Assembly (NCBI RefSeq): GCF_001403875.1
Contig: NZ_LN884299.1
Coordinates: 2,604,117 to 2,668,116 of the forward strand
Direction: 5' to 3'
Source of the DNA: Paenibacillus ihumii
GTDB taxonomy: Bacteria > Bacillota > Bacilli > Paenibacillales > Paenibacillaceae
Length of the DNA: 64,000 nt
Made by a program: the position numbers and the translations under genes. Shown here one piece after another: positions 44,861 through 53,412 of the stretch. The notes below the pieces were generated by a model. That model was not told the origin of the DNA, did not search any database, and saw only the letters and a program-made list of their open reading frames with translations. Every line of letters starts with the position of its first letter. The first letter of the stretch is position 1.

Positions 44861-46180
44861 TCATCTCCTCGAAAATTCAGCAATTAAACGTTCCTGTACT
44901 TCAGACAATGTCGCTTTTTCATTAACCTTCTGTCTAGTAAAGCTCCAGATGCTTTCGATATAATCCAAAGCCTCATCAATCTCGCTGTTCGATCCCTTTT
45001 GATAGGCTCCAATGTTAATCAAGTCCTCGGAATCTCTATATACTGCCAGCAGCCTCTTTAAATTCTCGGCCGCTTCGGATTGCTCCTCCGGGACGATATC
45101 CTTCATCACCCGGCTGATGCTTGCCAGAATGTCGATAGCCGGAAAATGGCCTTTATTCGCGATATTCCGGTTCAGCACGATATGTCCGTCCAGAATCCCC
45201 CTAACCGCATCGGCGATCGGTTCATTCATGTCATCTCCATCGACGAGTACGGTATAGAACGCCGTGATCGATCCCGCAGGCCCTGTTCCCGCACGCTCCA
45301 TCAGCTTCGGCAGCGCGGCAAATACTGAAGGCGTATATCCTCTCATTGCTGGCGGTTCCCCGACGGCCAGTCCGACCTCCCGGAGCGCCATCGCATAACG
45401 CGTTACAGAGTCCATCATCAGCATGACATTAAGGCCGCGGTCACGAAAATATTCCGCAATCGTCGTCGCAATCAAAGCACCCTTCATCCGGATCAATGCC
45501 GGCTGGTCTGAGGTAGCGACGATAACGACGGAACGTTCCAGTCCTTCGGGACCAAGATCGCGTTCAATGAAATCCAGCACTTCGCGGCCGCGTTCACCGA
45601 TTAGTGCGATAACGTTAACGTCCGCTGACGTGTTCCGGGCGATCATGCCCATAAGCGTACTCTTACCGACACCGGAGCCCGCAAAAATACCTACACGCTG
45701 CCCTTTACCGATGGTCAGAAGTCCATCGATCGCTCTGACTCCGATACTGATCGGCTGGGCGACGCGCGGCCGTTCCAGCGGATTCATCGGTTTGCTATAC
45801 GTGGAATAATGCCCCATTCGGGCAGGAATGACCGATCCGTCCAGCGGTTCTCCAAGTCCATCCAGCACCTTGCCCAGAAGCTCTGATCCAACCTGAACAG
45901 TTAAAGGCTTGCCGGTTCCAACCACGTCGCAGCCCGGACCAATGGACTGCAGATCCCCTAAGGGCATAAGCAATACCTTATTATCCCGGAATCCTACGAC
46001 CTCAGCTCTCAGAGGCTCGGAAGATTTACTCGGATAGATGTAGCAAAGATCACCAATGCTCGCATCCGGCCCCTCTGATTCAATCATAAGTCCGATAACC
46101 TGGGTCACCTTCCCGTTAATTCGAACCGGATCCATCTGCCTTAAATGATCTATATATTTCGCTGTATCAAGTTTCGTCAT
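44861..46180 (-). CDS. fliI: Flagellum-specific ATPase FliI
   Basis: A protein of 439 residues related to the F1 beta subunit: Walker A G-S-G-V-G-K-S-T near residue 167, Walker B L-M-M-D-S-V-T-R-Y, and P-P-A-M-R-G-Y-T-P-S-V-F. It powers export with the proton gradient. The ATG overlaps the fliH stop by 4 bases. Confidence 0.97.
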   Translation of the reverse strand: MTKLDTAKYIDHLRQMDPVRINGKVTQVIGLMIESEGPDASIGDLCYIYPSKSSEPLRAEVVGFRDNKVLLMPLGDLQSIGPGCDVVGTGKPLTVQVGSELLGKVLDGLGEPLDGSVIPARMGHYSTYSKPMNPLERPRVAQPISIGVRAIDGLLTIGKGQRVGIFAGSGVGKSTLMGMIARNTSADVNVIALIGERGREVLDFIERDLGPEGLERSVVIVATSDQPALIRMKGALIATTIAEYFRDRGLNVMLMMDSVTRYAMALREVGLAVGEPPAMRGYTPSVFAALPKLMERAGTGPAGSITAFYTVLVDGDDMNEPIADAVRGILDGHIVLNRNIANKGHFPAIDILASISRVMKDIVPEEQSEAAENLKRLLAVYRDSEDLINIGAYQKGSNSEIDEALDYIESIWSFTRQKVNEKATLSEVQERLIAEFSRR

Positions 46181-47022
46181 GGGCTTGTCACCGGATAGTC
46201 TTCATGATCGAGCGAGATCCGAAGAAGTTCCTTCTTAATCTCGGTAAGCTGCGTATCAATTCTTGCATCGATGCTTCCGAAGGCGGAGCGGATTACGCAG
46301 CCGCGGTCTTGCACTGTCGCATCCGGCAGAATTTGCAAATCGGCCTGTGAATCGATAACTAGGCTGAGTTCTTCTCTTGCAGCCTGAACAAACGCAAACT
46401 GCGACGGAGATACACAAAGCGTGATGACGCCCTGCTCTCTTTTTCTGGACAGGCTTCGCTTTACGAGCTCCAGCACATAATCCTGTTCTAGCTCCAACTG
46501 CCTATCAATCACTTTCTCAGCAATCGAGCAGCTGAGTTCAACCAGAAACGGCTCAGCCTCCTGAATAATGCGCTCCTTCTCCAGGTAGGCCTGCTGAAGA
46601 ACAGCGCTTGCCTCGCTCATCATTTCCTCAATCTTCGCTTGCAGCGATTGCTCAGCCTGGAGCTTGCCCTCCTCATACCCCTGGTTAAAGCCCTCCGATT
46701 TGAGGGCCTCGATCAAATGCTCATCCTGCTCTCTTTGCTCCTGCCACCATGTCTCGATTTGGAGCTTGGCTTCCGCCAGCATGCTCTCCGCCTGCTCGGA
46801 AGCCTCCCTGATCTGCCGCTCGGCAAATTCTTTAGCATCGTTTAACATTTGCCGCCTTGCCTCTTCGGCAGCCAAATCCTCAGCGGATACGGTCTCGACC
46901 GGAGCTTGTAGAGCTTCATCATCTAATTGTTGATCCAGGGGAGGCTCATAGGTCTTCCCCAGATTCAACTGCTTGAGAATGTCGACCGGTACATATTGGG
47001 ACACCTTAATCAAATTAGACAA
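46177..47022 (-). CDS. fliH: Flagellar assembly protein FliH
   Basis: A protein of 281 residues from TTG at 47022 (SNLIKVSQYVPVD), nine bases after GGAG; an ATG at 47031 is adjacent to that site and less likely. Glu/Gln/Ala-rich coiled coil in the middle and a C-terminal FliH domain related to the F-ATPase delta subunit. It binds and controls FliI. Overlaps fliG by 8 bases. Confidence 0.93.
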   Translation of the reverse strand: MSNLIKVSQYVPVDILKQLNLGKTYEPPLDQQLDDEALQAPVETVSAEDLAAEEARRQMLNDAKEFAERQIREASEQAESMLAEAKLQIETWWQEQREQDEHLIEALKSEGFNQGYEEGKLQAEQSLQAKIEEMMSEASAVLQQAYLEKERIIQEAEPFLVELSCSIAEKVIDRQLELEQDYVLELVKRSLSRKREQGVITLCVSPSQFAFVQAAREELSLVIDSQADLQILPDATVQDRGCVIRSAFGSIDARIDTQLTEIKKELLRISLDHEDYPVTSP

Positions 47023-48031
47023 TGATGTCATCTCCTCCGCCGCGGGCTATGATAATCTCGCCGGCTTCTTCCAATCTGCGGATCGTGGCTACAATGCGAG
47101 TTTGCGCCTCCTCCACGTCACGAAGCCGCACAGGCCCCATAAATTCCATTTCTTCCTTGAAGGTGTCCGACATGCGCTTGGACATGTTGCGGAACACCGC
47201 CTCCCGAACTTCCTCGCTGGCGACTTTAAGCGCAAGCTGCAAATCCGCGTTCTCAATGTCGCGAATAATCCGCTGAATCGAACGATTGTCGATATTGACG
47301 ATGTCTTCAAATACGAACATCCGCTTCTTGATTTCTTCCGCCAGCTCGGGGTCTTGGATTTCGAGCGAATCCAAAATGGTTCGTTCTGTACCGCGGTCGA
47401 CCCCATTCAATATTTGGACGATCGACTCGATGCCTCCAGCGCTAGTATAATCCTGCGTCACGGTCGCGGACAGCTTCTGTTCGAGCACTCGCTCCACCTG
47501 GGAAATAACCTCCGGCGAGGTGCTGTCCATCATAGCGATTCTACGGGCCACTTCCGCCTGCTTATCCTGCGGAAGAGAAGAGAGAATCGCAGCCGCTTGC
47601 TCAAATTGAAGGTAAGACAGGACAAGCGCAATCGTCTGAGCGTTCTCGTTCTGGATAAAGTTCAAAATTTGGTTCGGATCCGCCTTCCGGGCAAAATCGA
47701 ACGGTCTGACTTGAAGCGTTGCGGTCAGCCGATTAATGATCTCGTAGGCTTTACTGGAACCGAGAGCTTTCTCCAGAATCTCTTTAGCGTAATTAATGCC
47801 CCCTTGCGTAATATATTCTTGTGCAAGGCAAATCTGGTGAAATTCCGCCATAATCATATCTTTCTCGCTGCTATCTACCTTGCGGACATTAGCGATTTCG
47901 AGTGTCAGCTGTTCAATTTCATCATCACGCAAATGCTTGAATATTTGTGCCGATACCTCGGGTCCGAGCGTTATCAGCAAAATTGCCGCCTTTTGTTTTC
48001 CGGTTAGACCAGAAGCCATCGTTTTTGACAA
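47015..48031 (-). CDS. fliG: Flagellar motor switch protein FliG
   Basis: A protein of 338 residues (the same as B. subtilis) from TTG at 48031 (SKTMASGLTGKQKAAILL), with AGAGGTGA before it; ATG at 48019 is possible. N, middle and C domains; the C domain has the charged motor helix N-M-S-K-R-M-S-D-T-F-K-E-E. It transfers stator force to the rotor. Confidence 0.97.
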   Translation of the reverse strand: MSKTMASGLTGKQKAAILLITLGPEVSAQIFKHLRDDEIEQLTLEIANVRKVDSSEKDMIMAEFHQICLAQEYITQGGINYAKEILEKALGSSKAYEIINRLTATLQVRPFDFARKADPNQILNFIQNENAQTIALVLSYLQFEQAAAILSSLPQDKQAEVARRIAMMDSTSPEVISQVERVLEQKLSATVTQDYTSAGGIESIVQILNGVDRGTERTILDSLEIQDPELAEEIKKRMFVFEDIVNIDNRSIQRIIRDIENADLQLALKVASEEVREAVFRNMSKRMSDTFKEEMEFMGPVRLRDVEEAQTRIVATIRRLEEAGEIIIARGGGDDIIV

Positions 48032-48042
48032 TACGTTCACCT

Positions 48043-49626
48043 CTACTCGTCTGCCAGCCAGGTGCGCAGCAAGTTGACAAATTCATCCGGCTTCTTCTTC
48101 GCCAGCGTCTCGAGCTGTTTACGCACTTGACTTTCGTTTGTAATAGTATCCAGGTTGATTGACGGGAATTCCGGAGGTAAAGGCAGCGGCAGCTCTTCTT
48201 CCTCTTCTTCCACTTTTTTGCGGCGACGGAACAGAAGCGCCCCGATCCCTGCACCGACTAGCAGAACAGCGATTGCTCCTCCCCAAATCCATGGGTTAGA
48301 TAGTGTCAAGCTAGAAGCTTTTTCTTCAGAACCATGAAAAGTTTGTGAGAAAACAGAAACTTTTCTCTGCAGATCAGCGTCTGTATAAGTAGTACCTGAA
48401 TCGGCCAGATAAGACCCGACGATATTCGTCAGAATATTCTCAATCGCATCCCGTGTAGTTTCATCTAAAGTATCCTGTCCGGCAGGTGGTTCAACAGCCA
48501 CATTAATGGTTAAATCTTTAATAACATATGGACTGGCCACGATGTCTTTGGTAATTCGGTTAACCTCGTAGTTAATCGTAGAAGAGGATTCCTCCGAACT
48601 TGCCCCGGTGCTGCTGCCAGCAGCAGGATAGCCCGGAACGTCTTCCGTTCCTGTTCCTGGAATTCCACTGTCCGGATTTCCTTCACCGGTGTAGCTTTTC
48701 TGGATTCTCTGGGCGCTGATCTCAATGCCCCTCATATTCTCGGTATCAACGGGAGTCACGAGGTTGTTTTTCTCGATAACCTGATCAAAATTAAGGGTTG
48801 ACGCTACAAGCACCTCAACTTTGTCGGGCCCCGTCAATTTAGAGAGAAATTGCTTTACGCTGCGGCTTACATCGCTTTCGAATTTTTTCTGTAAAGCCAT
48901 ATTTTCCTGGACGGCCGTCGTAAGGGAACCGATATTCCCTCCCTGCCCGGTTGGCAGAAGCACGGTATCGTCGCTGGAAGAAATCGAAATATTCTCGATC
49001 GGCAGGTTCGGTATGGAGGTCTTGACGAGATTGAAATAACCATCCACCGCTTCCTGATTCGGACGATATCCCGGCGCAAAGCCGATGACGATGGAAGCGG
49101 ATGCCTTCTGCTGCTCCTCTGGACTTGCAAATACATTCTCCTCCGGCAGGTTGATCAGCACCTTGGCATCTTGTACACCCTTCATGCGCTTGAGCAATTG
49201 TTCAACTTCACCATTGAGTGCGCTCCTATATTTCACGCTGAACTCATTATCCGTCATGCCGATCAGGGAAGAGCTTTCGTTAAAGGATTCCCAGCCGATG
49301 GACCCATTCTTGATAATCCCCTGTGAACCGACATCCACCTTCACGCGCGCTGCATCCTTGCTCGGTACAGATATGCTCGTTCCATCCGGACTTAGCTTGT
49401 AAGGTATTCCGCTGGAATCAAGATGACTCATGATGCCTGCGGCATCCGTGGAATCCAAATTCTTGAAAGCTACTTCATACTCTGTCTTGGAAAATTGAAT
49501 CGTCAGTAAAATAACCGCTAGTAGCACAATCGCTATCGTTGATATTAAAAGCGTTCTTTGTTTGCTGCTGAAATTATGCCAATATCCGGTCAATCGATCC
49601 CGGTACTGGGCGATTCTCTCATTCAC
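48043..49626 (-). CDS. fliF: Flagellar MS-ring protein FliF
   Basis: A protein of 527 residues, start GTG (49626) after GAGGTGA. Two membrane helices (about 26-46 and 443-463), ring-building motifs between, including Y-R-S-A-L-N-G-E-V-E, and a C-terminal FliG-binding tail. It makes the base on which the motor assembles. Confidence 0.97.
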   Translation of the reverse strand: MNERIAQYRDRLTGYWHNFSSKQRTLLISTIAIVLLAVILLTIQFSKTEYEVAFKNLDSTDAAGIMSHLDSSGIPYKLSPDGTSISVPSKDAARVKVDVGSQGIIKNGSIGWESFNESSSLIGMTDNEFSVKYRSALNGEVEQLLKRMKGVQDAKVLINLPEENVFASPEEQQKASASIVIGFAPGYRPNQEAVDGYFNLVKTSIPNLPIENISISSSDDTVLLPTGQGGNIGSLTTAVQENMALQKKFESDVSRSVKQFLSKLTGPDKVEVLVASTLNFDQVIEKNNLVTPVDTENMRGIEISAQRIQKSYTGEGNPDSGIPGTGTEDVPGYPAAGSSTGASSEESSSTINYEVNRITKDIVASPYVIKDLTINVAVEPPAGQDTLDETTRDAIENILTNIVGSYLADSGTTYTDADLQRKVSVFSQTFHGSEEKASSLTLSNPWIWGGAIAVLLVGAGIGALLFRRRKKVEEEEEELPLPLPPEFPSINLDTITNESQVRKQLETLAKKKPDEFVNLLRTWLADE

Positions 49627-49658
49627 AATGTCACCTCATCCACAGCTTGCTAGTTTCA

Positions 49659-49970
49659 TTAAATTTGCGTACGCATAATCTCTTGATAAGCCTCTATCAC
49701 TTTATTCCGAACTTGCGTAGTGAGCTGCAAACTTAACAGCGCCTGTTCTGAGGCGATCATCACTTGATCGACATTAGCTTGTCCTAAGAGGAACTGCTCA
49801 TTGAGCCGTTGCACGTTGTTCTCCTGCTCGGCTACTCCGTTCAGCGCGTCAGTCAAATATGAACTGAAGCTTTGAATGGCTTCTGAAGGAGAGGCCGCCG
49901 TAGGTTTAACGGGCTCAGCAACTGCTTCTAATCTTTGAATCATGTCCAGACTAATATTATTTTGGATCAA
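49659..49970 (-). CDS. fliE: Flagellar rod adaptor protein FliE
   Basis: A protein of 103 residues, start TTG (49970) after GGGAAG, with the FliE C-terminal pattern D-Q-V-M-I-A-S-E-Q-A-L-L-S-L-Q-L-T-T-Q-V-R-N-K. It joins the MS ring to the rod. About 32 bases before fliF. Confidence 0.92.
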   Translation of the reverse strand: MIQNNISLDMIQRLEAVAEPVKPTAASPSEAIQSFSSYLTDALNGVAEQENNVQRLNEQFLLGQANVDQVMIASEQALLSLQLTTQVRNKVIEAYQEIMRTQI

Positions 49971-50005
49971 ATCTTCCCAACTCCTGACTGCTTCAATTTG
50001 ACTGA

Positions 50006-50455
50006 TTATTTACCGATTTGCAATGCTTTGGAGATCATGGCTTTGCTAGCGTTCAATGCAGTGATATTCGCTTCGTAGGAACGCGTTGCCGAAATCATGT
50101 CCACCATTTCCTTCATCAAATCCACGTTAGGCATGTAGACATATCCTTCGCCGTCAGCATCAGGATGCGTCGGATCGTATACCGGCTTGAAAGGCGTCGG
50201 ATCCTCCGTAATTTGCGTAATCTTCACTCCCTGGCTAGCAGGCTTTCGTCCCATTACCGAATCCAGCATATTGCTAAAATCGGCTTTATTCGGGGACATG
50301 ACAACCGTCTTCCGGCGATATGGCACAGCTTGGCCATTCTCTATACTGGCCCGAGTTGTTCTCGCATTGGCAATGTTGGAGGAGATCACGTCCATCCGAA
50401 GACGCTGCGCCGTTAGTGCTGAAGAACTAATATTGAAACTATTGCTAATTTTCAA
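50006..50455 (-). CDS. flgC: Flagellar rod protein FlgC
   Basis: A protein of 149 residues, start TTG (50455) after AAGGGAG. N-terminal M-D-V-I-S-S-N-I-A-N-A and C-terminal A-T-R-S-Y-E-A-N-I-T-A-L-N-A-S-K are the rod-protein signatures. Proximal rod. Confidence 0.96.
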   Translation of the reverse strand: MKISNSFNISSSALTAQRLRMDVISSNIANARTTRASIENGQAVPYRRKTVVMSPNKADFSNMLDSVMGRKPASQGVKITQITEDPTPFKPVYDPTHPDADGEGYVYMPNVDLMKEMVDMISATRSYEANITALNASKAMISKALQIGK

Positions 50456-50461
50456 CGCTTA

Positions 50462-50869
50462 TTATCTCCCTTCTGTAGCCACACGCTTCATCTTGATTTG
50501 ATAATTCAACTGCTCTATGTACGCATCGTACCGGAGTTTATTTTCCGCGAGCAAACTCATCTCGCTATCGATATCCACATTGTTCGAGTTGTTGTTCATC
50601 GCTGTTCGGCCATCGACCGTGATCCGCGGCTCTGGTACATTTCCGGAAGAACCTATGACAAAATGCCTAAAATCGGTCCGATAACCCCGAAGAGTAGGCA
50701 TTTCGCCGTTCATCTCCCGCTGCAATAAGGTTTCAAAAGATACGTTAGAACGCTTAAAATAAGGGGTGTCCACATTCGCAATGTTGTCTGCTATCACCTG
50801 CTGCCTAGTGCTGGCAGCCTGAATCGCGTTCTCGAGTCTACTAAATCCCACGCCATTAAGAAGCTGCAT
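50462..50869 (-). CDS. flgB: Flagellar rod protein FlgB
   Basis: A protein of 135 residues starting ATG after AAGGGGGA, with I-A-D-N-I-A-N-V-D-T-P near residue 26. First gene of the fla/che operon; in B. subtilis it follows codY, which is missing here. Confidence 0.96.
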   Translation of the reverse strand: MQLLNGVGFSRLENAIQAASTRQQVIADNIANVDTPYFKRSNVSFETLLQREMNGEMPTLRGYRTDFRHFVIGSSGNVPEPRITVDGRTAMNNNSNNVDIDSEMSLLAENKLRYDAYIEQLNYQIKMKRVATEGR

Positions 50870-50980
50870 CTTCCTATCCCCCTTAATTCATTAAATTTTC
50901 TAATTCTCGACTCAGAACTAATTCAACATTCACTCGCAAATTCCTCTTTTTTTCGACAATAAACCATTTTGATAGTCTTT

Positions 50981-51006
50981 CTATCGTCCTATTTAGTTAA
51001 AATATA
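50981..51006 (-). promoter_or_regulatory. Possible SigD promoter of the fla/che operon
   Basis: On the minus strand TATA (51003-51006), 15-base spacer, ACGATAG (50981-50987), compared with the SigD consensus TAAA-N15-CCGATAT: 3 of 4 and 5 of 7 matches with correct spacing, about 110 bases before flgB. B. subtilis has a SigD promoter at a comparable place. Confidence 0.4.
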
Positions 51007-51093
51007 GCTTAATGTCATATATCCTAAGTTTCAAGCAGATTCGACATTATTACAATAAGAAAAAAGCCCTATCTTTACAGAAATTAACGATTA

Positions 51094-51099
51094 ATTATA
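51094..51099 (-). promoter_or_regulatory. Possible SigA -10 box upstream of flgB
   Basis: A perfect TATAAT on the minus strand, about 225 bases before flgB and after the hslU terminator. No good -35 box is found at 16-18 bases, so this is a weak call in AT-rich DNA. Confidence 0.3.
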
Positions 51100-51177
51100 C
51101 ACAAATTGTTAATTTTTCTATAATTCAATGAAAAATCATCATATTTAGTCGTGACTATATGCCGATTAAACTTGTCG

Positions 51178-51222
51178 GAAAAAGAAGAAAAGCCGCCGCC
51201 CCATTTTCATGGGACTAACGGC
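51178..51222 (-). terminator. Rho-independent terminator of hslU
   Basis: A strong hairpin (51192-51222) with outer pairs GCCG/CGGC, inner pairs CCCAT/ATGGG and a GAAA tetraloop, followed by UUUUCUUCUUUUU. It lies about 37 bases after the hslU stop and separates it from the fla/che promoter region. Confidence 0.88.
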
Positions 51223-51258
51223 CTTAAATCACTTTTAAATTCACAAAATTTTCGGAGA

Positions 51259-52665
51259 TTAAAGAATAAACTGGCTAAGGTCACGATCTTGGGCAATATC
51301 GCCTAATTTTTCACGGACATATTCCGGAGTGATCGTCATTCGGTCAAGGGTTAGCTCTGGAGCCTCGAACGATAAATCCTCCAGCAGCTTCTCAAGAATG
51401 GTATGAAGCCGTCTTGCTCCGATGTTCTCCGTATTGGCGTTCACGGATGCAGCTATTTTTGCGATCTCGGCAATCGCTTCGGCCGAGAACTCGATTTCGA
51501 TGTCCTCCGTGCGCAGGAGCTCCGTGTACTGCTTCGTCAGGGCATTTTTAGGCTCCGTCAGAATCGACACGAAATCCTCCTGGGACAAGCTATTCAGCTC
51601 TACGCGAATCGGAAAGCGGCCCTGGAGCTCAGGGATAAGATCTGAAGGCTTGGCAACATGGAAGGCCCCTGCGGCAATGAACAAAATATAGTCGGTTTTT
51701 ACCGGACCATATTTGGTCATTACCGTCGAGCCTTCAACGATCGGCAGAATATCCCGCTGCACTCCTTCACGGGACACATCCGGCCCCGAGCCTCCGCCGC
51801 CCCGGCTGGCCACCTTGTCAATTTCATCGATGAAAATAATCCCCGACTGCTCGGCACGGGTAATCGCTTCCTGCACGAGATCATCATGGTCAATCAGCTT
51901 GCCCGCCTCTTCCTGGGTAAGCACCTTTCGCGCTTCCTTCACCGTCAGCTTCCGCTTTTTCGTGCGCTTCGGCAGCAAATTACCGAACATTTCCTGCATA
52001 TTCATTCCCATTTGATCGTTGCCCTGCCCCGCAAACATATCCAGCATCGTTGGAGCGGTATCTTCAACTTCGATTTCCACCGTATCCTCTTCCATTTGGC
52101 CTGCAGCCAATTTGGCTCTGACTTGACGCCTCCGTTCGGCAACGGAGCTGTCCTCCTGAGCCTCGTCTGCTGAAGGTGTCTCGCTTGCATTCTGGTTTCC
52201 GAACAGCATTTCGAACGGATTGCGGGCGTTTTTCGATTTATGGCTAGATGGTACAAGAATTTGCACAAGCCGCTCATTCGCTAGTTCTTCAGCCCTATCT
52301 TTGACCTTCTCCGTGCGTTCCAGCTTGACGGTCCGAATTGCCGTCTCGATCAAGTCGCGCACCATGGATTCAACGTCACGGCCAACATAACCGACCTCGG
52401 TGAACTTCGTAGCCTCTACCTTGATAAAAGGGGCCCCTACAAGCTTAGCCAGCCGCCGGGCAATTTCTGTCTTCCCGACACCCGTCGGTCCGATCATCAA
52501 TATGTTCTTCGGCACGATTTCATCCTGCACTTCCTCGCTGAGCAGGCTTCGGCGGTAGCGGTTGCGCAAAGCGACTGCAACGGATTTCTTTGCCTGCTTT
52601 TGCCCAACGATGTACTTATCCAGTTCAGCTACAATTTGTCTTGGTGTAAATTGACGATTCGTCAT
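51259..52665 (-). CDS. hslU: ATP-dependent protease ATPase subunit HslU (ClpY)
   Basis: A protein of 468 residues of the AAA+ family: Walker A G-P-T-G-V-G-K-T at 59-66, an intermediate I domain (about 110-240, charged), Walker B I-I-F-I-D-E-I-D-K, and C-terminal motif Q-D-R-D-L-S-Q-F-I-L that docks into HslV. It unfolds substrates. Start ATG after GGAGGA. A terminator-like hairpin lies between hslV and this gene. Confidence 0.97.
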   Translation of the reverse strand: MTNRQFTPRQIVAELDKYIVGQKQAKKSVAVALRNRYRRSLLSEEVQDEIVPKNILMIGPTGVGKTEIARRLAKLVGAPFIKVEATKFTEVGYVGRDVESMVRDLIETAIRTVKLERTEKVKDRAEELANERLVQILVPSSHKSKNARNPFEMLFGNQNASETPSADEAQEDSSVAERRRQVRAKLAAGQMEEDTVEIEVEDTAPTMLDMFAGQGNDQMGMNMQEMFGNLLPKRTKKRKLTVKEARKVLTQEEAGKLIDHDDLVQEAITRAEQSGIIFIDEIDKVASRGGGGSGPDVSREGVQRDILPIVEGSTVMTKYGPVKTDYILFIAAGAFHVAKPSDLIPELQGRFPIRVELNSLSQEDFVSILTEPKNALTKQYTELLRTEDIEIEFSAEAIAEIAKIAASVNANTENIGARRLHTILEKLLEDLSFEAPELTLDRMTITPEYVREKLGDIAQDRDLSQFIL

Positions 52666-52707
52666 GGATGATCCTCCTTTTGAAGATTATATTTAAGACT
52701 CTGCCAC

Positions 52708-52731
52708 GAAAAAAAGTCCGGTTCGCCGGAC
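52708..52731 (-). terminator. Terminator between hslV and hslU
   Basis: A perfect hairpin GTCCGG-CGAA-CCGGAC (52716-52731) followed by eight U with one break, on the minus strand. It stands 43 bases before the hslU start, inside what should be a two-gene operon. Confidence 0.8.
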
Positions 52732-52787
52732 AATTCATCCGATGGACAGCCCATCCCGGCAAAAAACACACGGAATATAGCGTCGCA

Positions 52788-53330
52788 TCAAAGTTCTTCG
52801 ACAATAATGTTATTGTTCGTGTAGACGCAAATCTCAGAAGCGACCAGCAGCGATTCGCGCGCAATGTCCTTCGCCTCTAATTGAGCGGCATGACGCTTCA
52901 AGGCCCGGGCTGCAGACAAGGCAAAATTGCCCCCTGAGCCAATTGCCAGCACATCGTCATCCGGCTCAATGATCTCTCCTCCACCGGAAATTAGAAGCAT
53001 GCCGGTATTGTCCATGACGATCATGAGAGCCTCCAATTTGCGCAGCACGCGATCCTGGCGCCAATCCTTGGCAAGCTCGACAGCGGCGCGCTGGAGATTG
53101 CCGTGATGCTCCTCAAGCTTCGCCTCGAACTTCTCAAACAGAGTGATCGCATCGGCTACGGAACCGGCAAAGCCAGCCAGCACCTGTCCTCGATATAAGC
53201 GGCGGACCTTCTTGGCCGTCTGCTTCATTACGACGCTTTCGCCGAAAGTGACCTGGCCGTCTCCGGCAATGGCTCCCTTGCCGTTGTGGCGGACAGCGCA
53301 AATGGTTGTAGCATGAAAAGTAGGAATCAT
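52788..53330 (-). CDS. hslV: ATP-dependent protease peptidase subunit HslV (ClpQ)
   Basis: A protein of 180 residues. The N-terminus is MIPTFHATTICAVRHNGKG; alignment with classical HslV places the catalytic Thr at residue 8 (T-T-I). B. subtilis ClpQ starts M-S-S-F and uses an N-terminal Ser; that Ser is absent here, so processing must expose Thr8 or another Thr. The rest, G-D-G-Q-V-T-F-G and G-S-G-G-N-F-A-L, is normal. It follows trmFO by 82 bases; xerC is missing between them. Confidence 0.95.
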   Translation of the reverse strand: MIPTFHATTICAVRHNGKGAIAGDGQVTFGESVVMKQTAKKVRRLYRGQVLAGFAGSVADAITLFEKFEAKLEEHHGNLQRAAVELAKDWRQDRVLRKLEALMIVMDNTGMLLISGGGEIIEPDDDVLAIGSGGNFALSAARALKRHAAQLEAKDIARESLLVASEICVYTNNNIIVEEL

Positions 53331-53412
53331 TACAATCCATCTCCTCTATTTACGGGGTACCCGTATATCATTGTATGATGAGCCTTAAGGGACGATGCTT
53401 CAGAAATTCAAT

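Larger units (their letters stand above)
50870..51258. other. Non-coding 389-bp gap between hslU and flgB
   Basis: An AT-rich gap holding the hslU terminator (51178-51222) and the promoter region of the fla/che operon. No gene was seen in it; there is no room for codY, usually at this position in Bacillus. Confidence 0.8.

Noticed and set aside
50870..51258. A possible remnant of codY
   Set aside because: All frames are broken by many stops and the DNA is AT-rich without CodY motifs.
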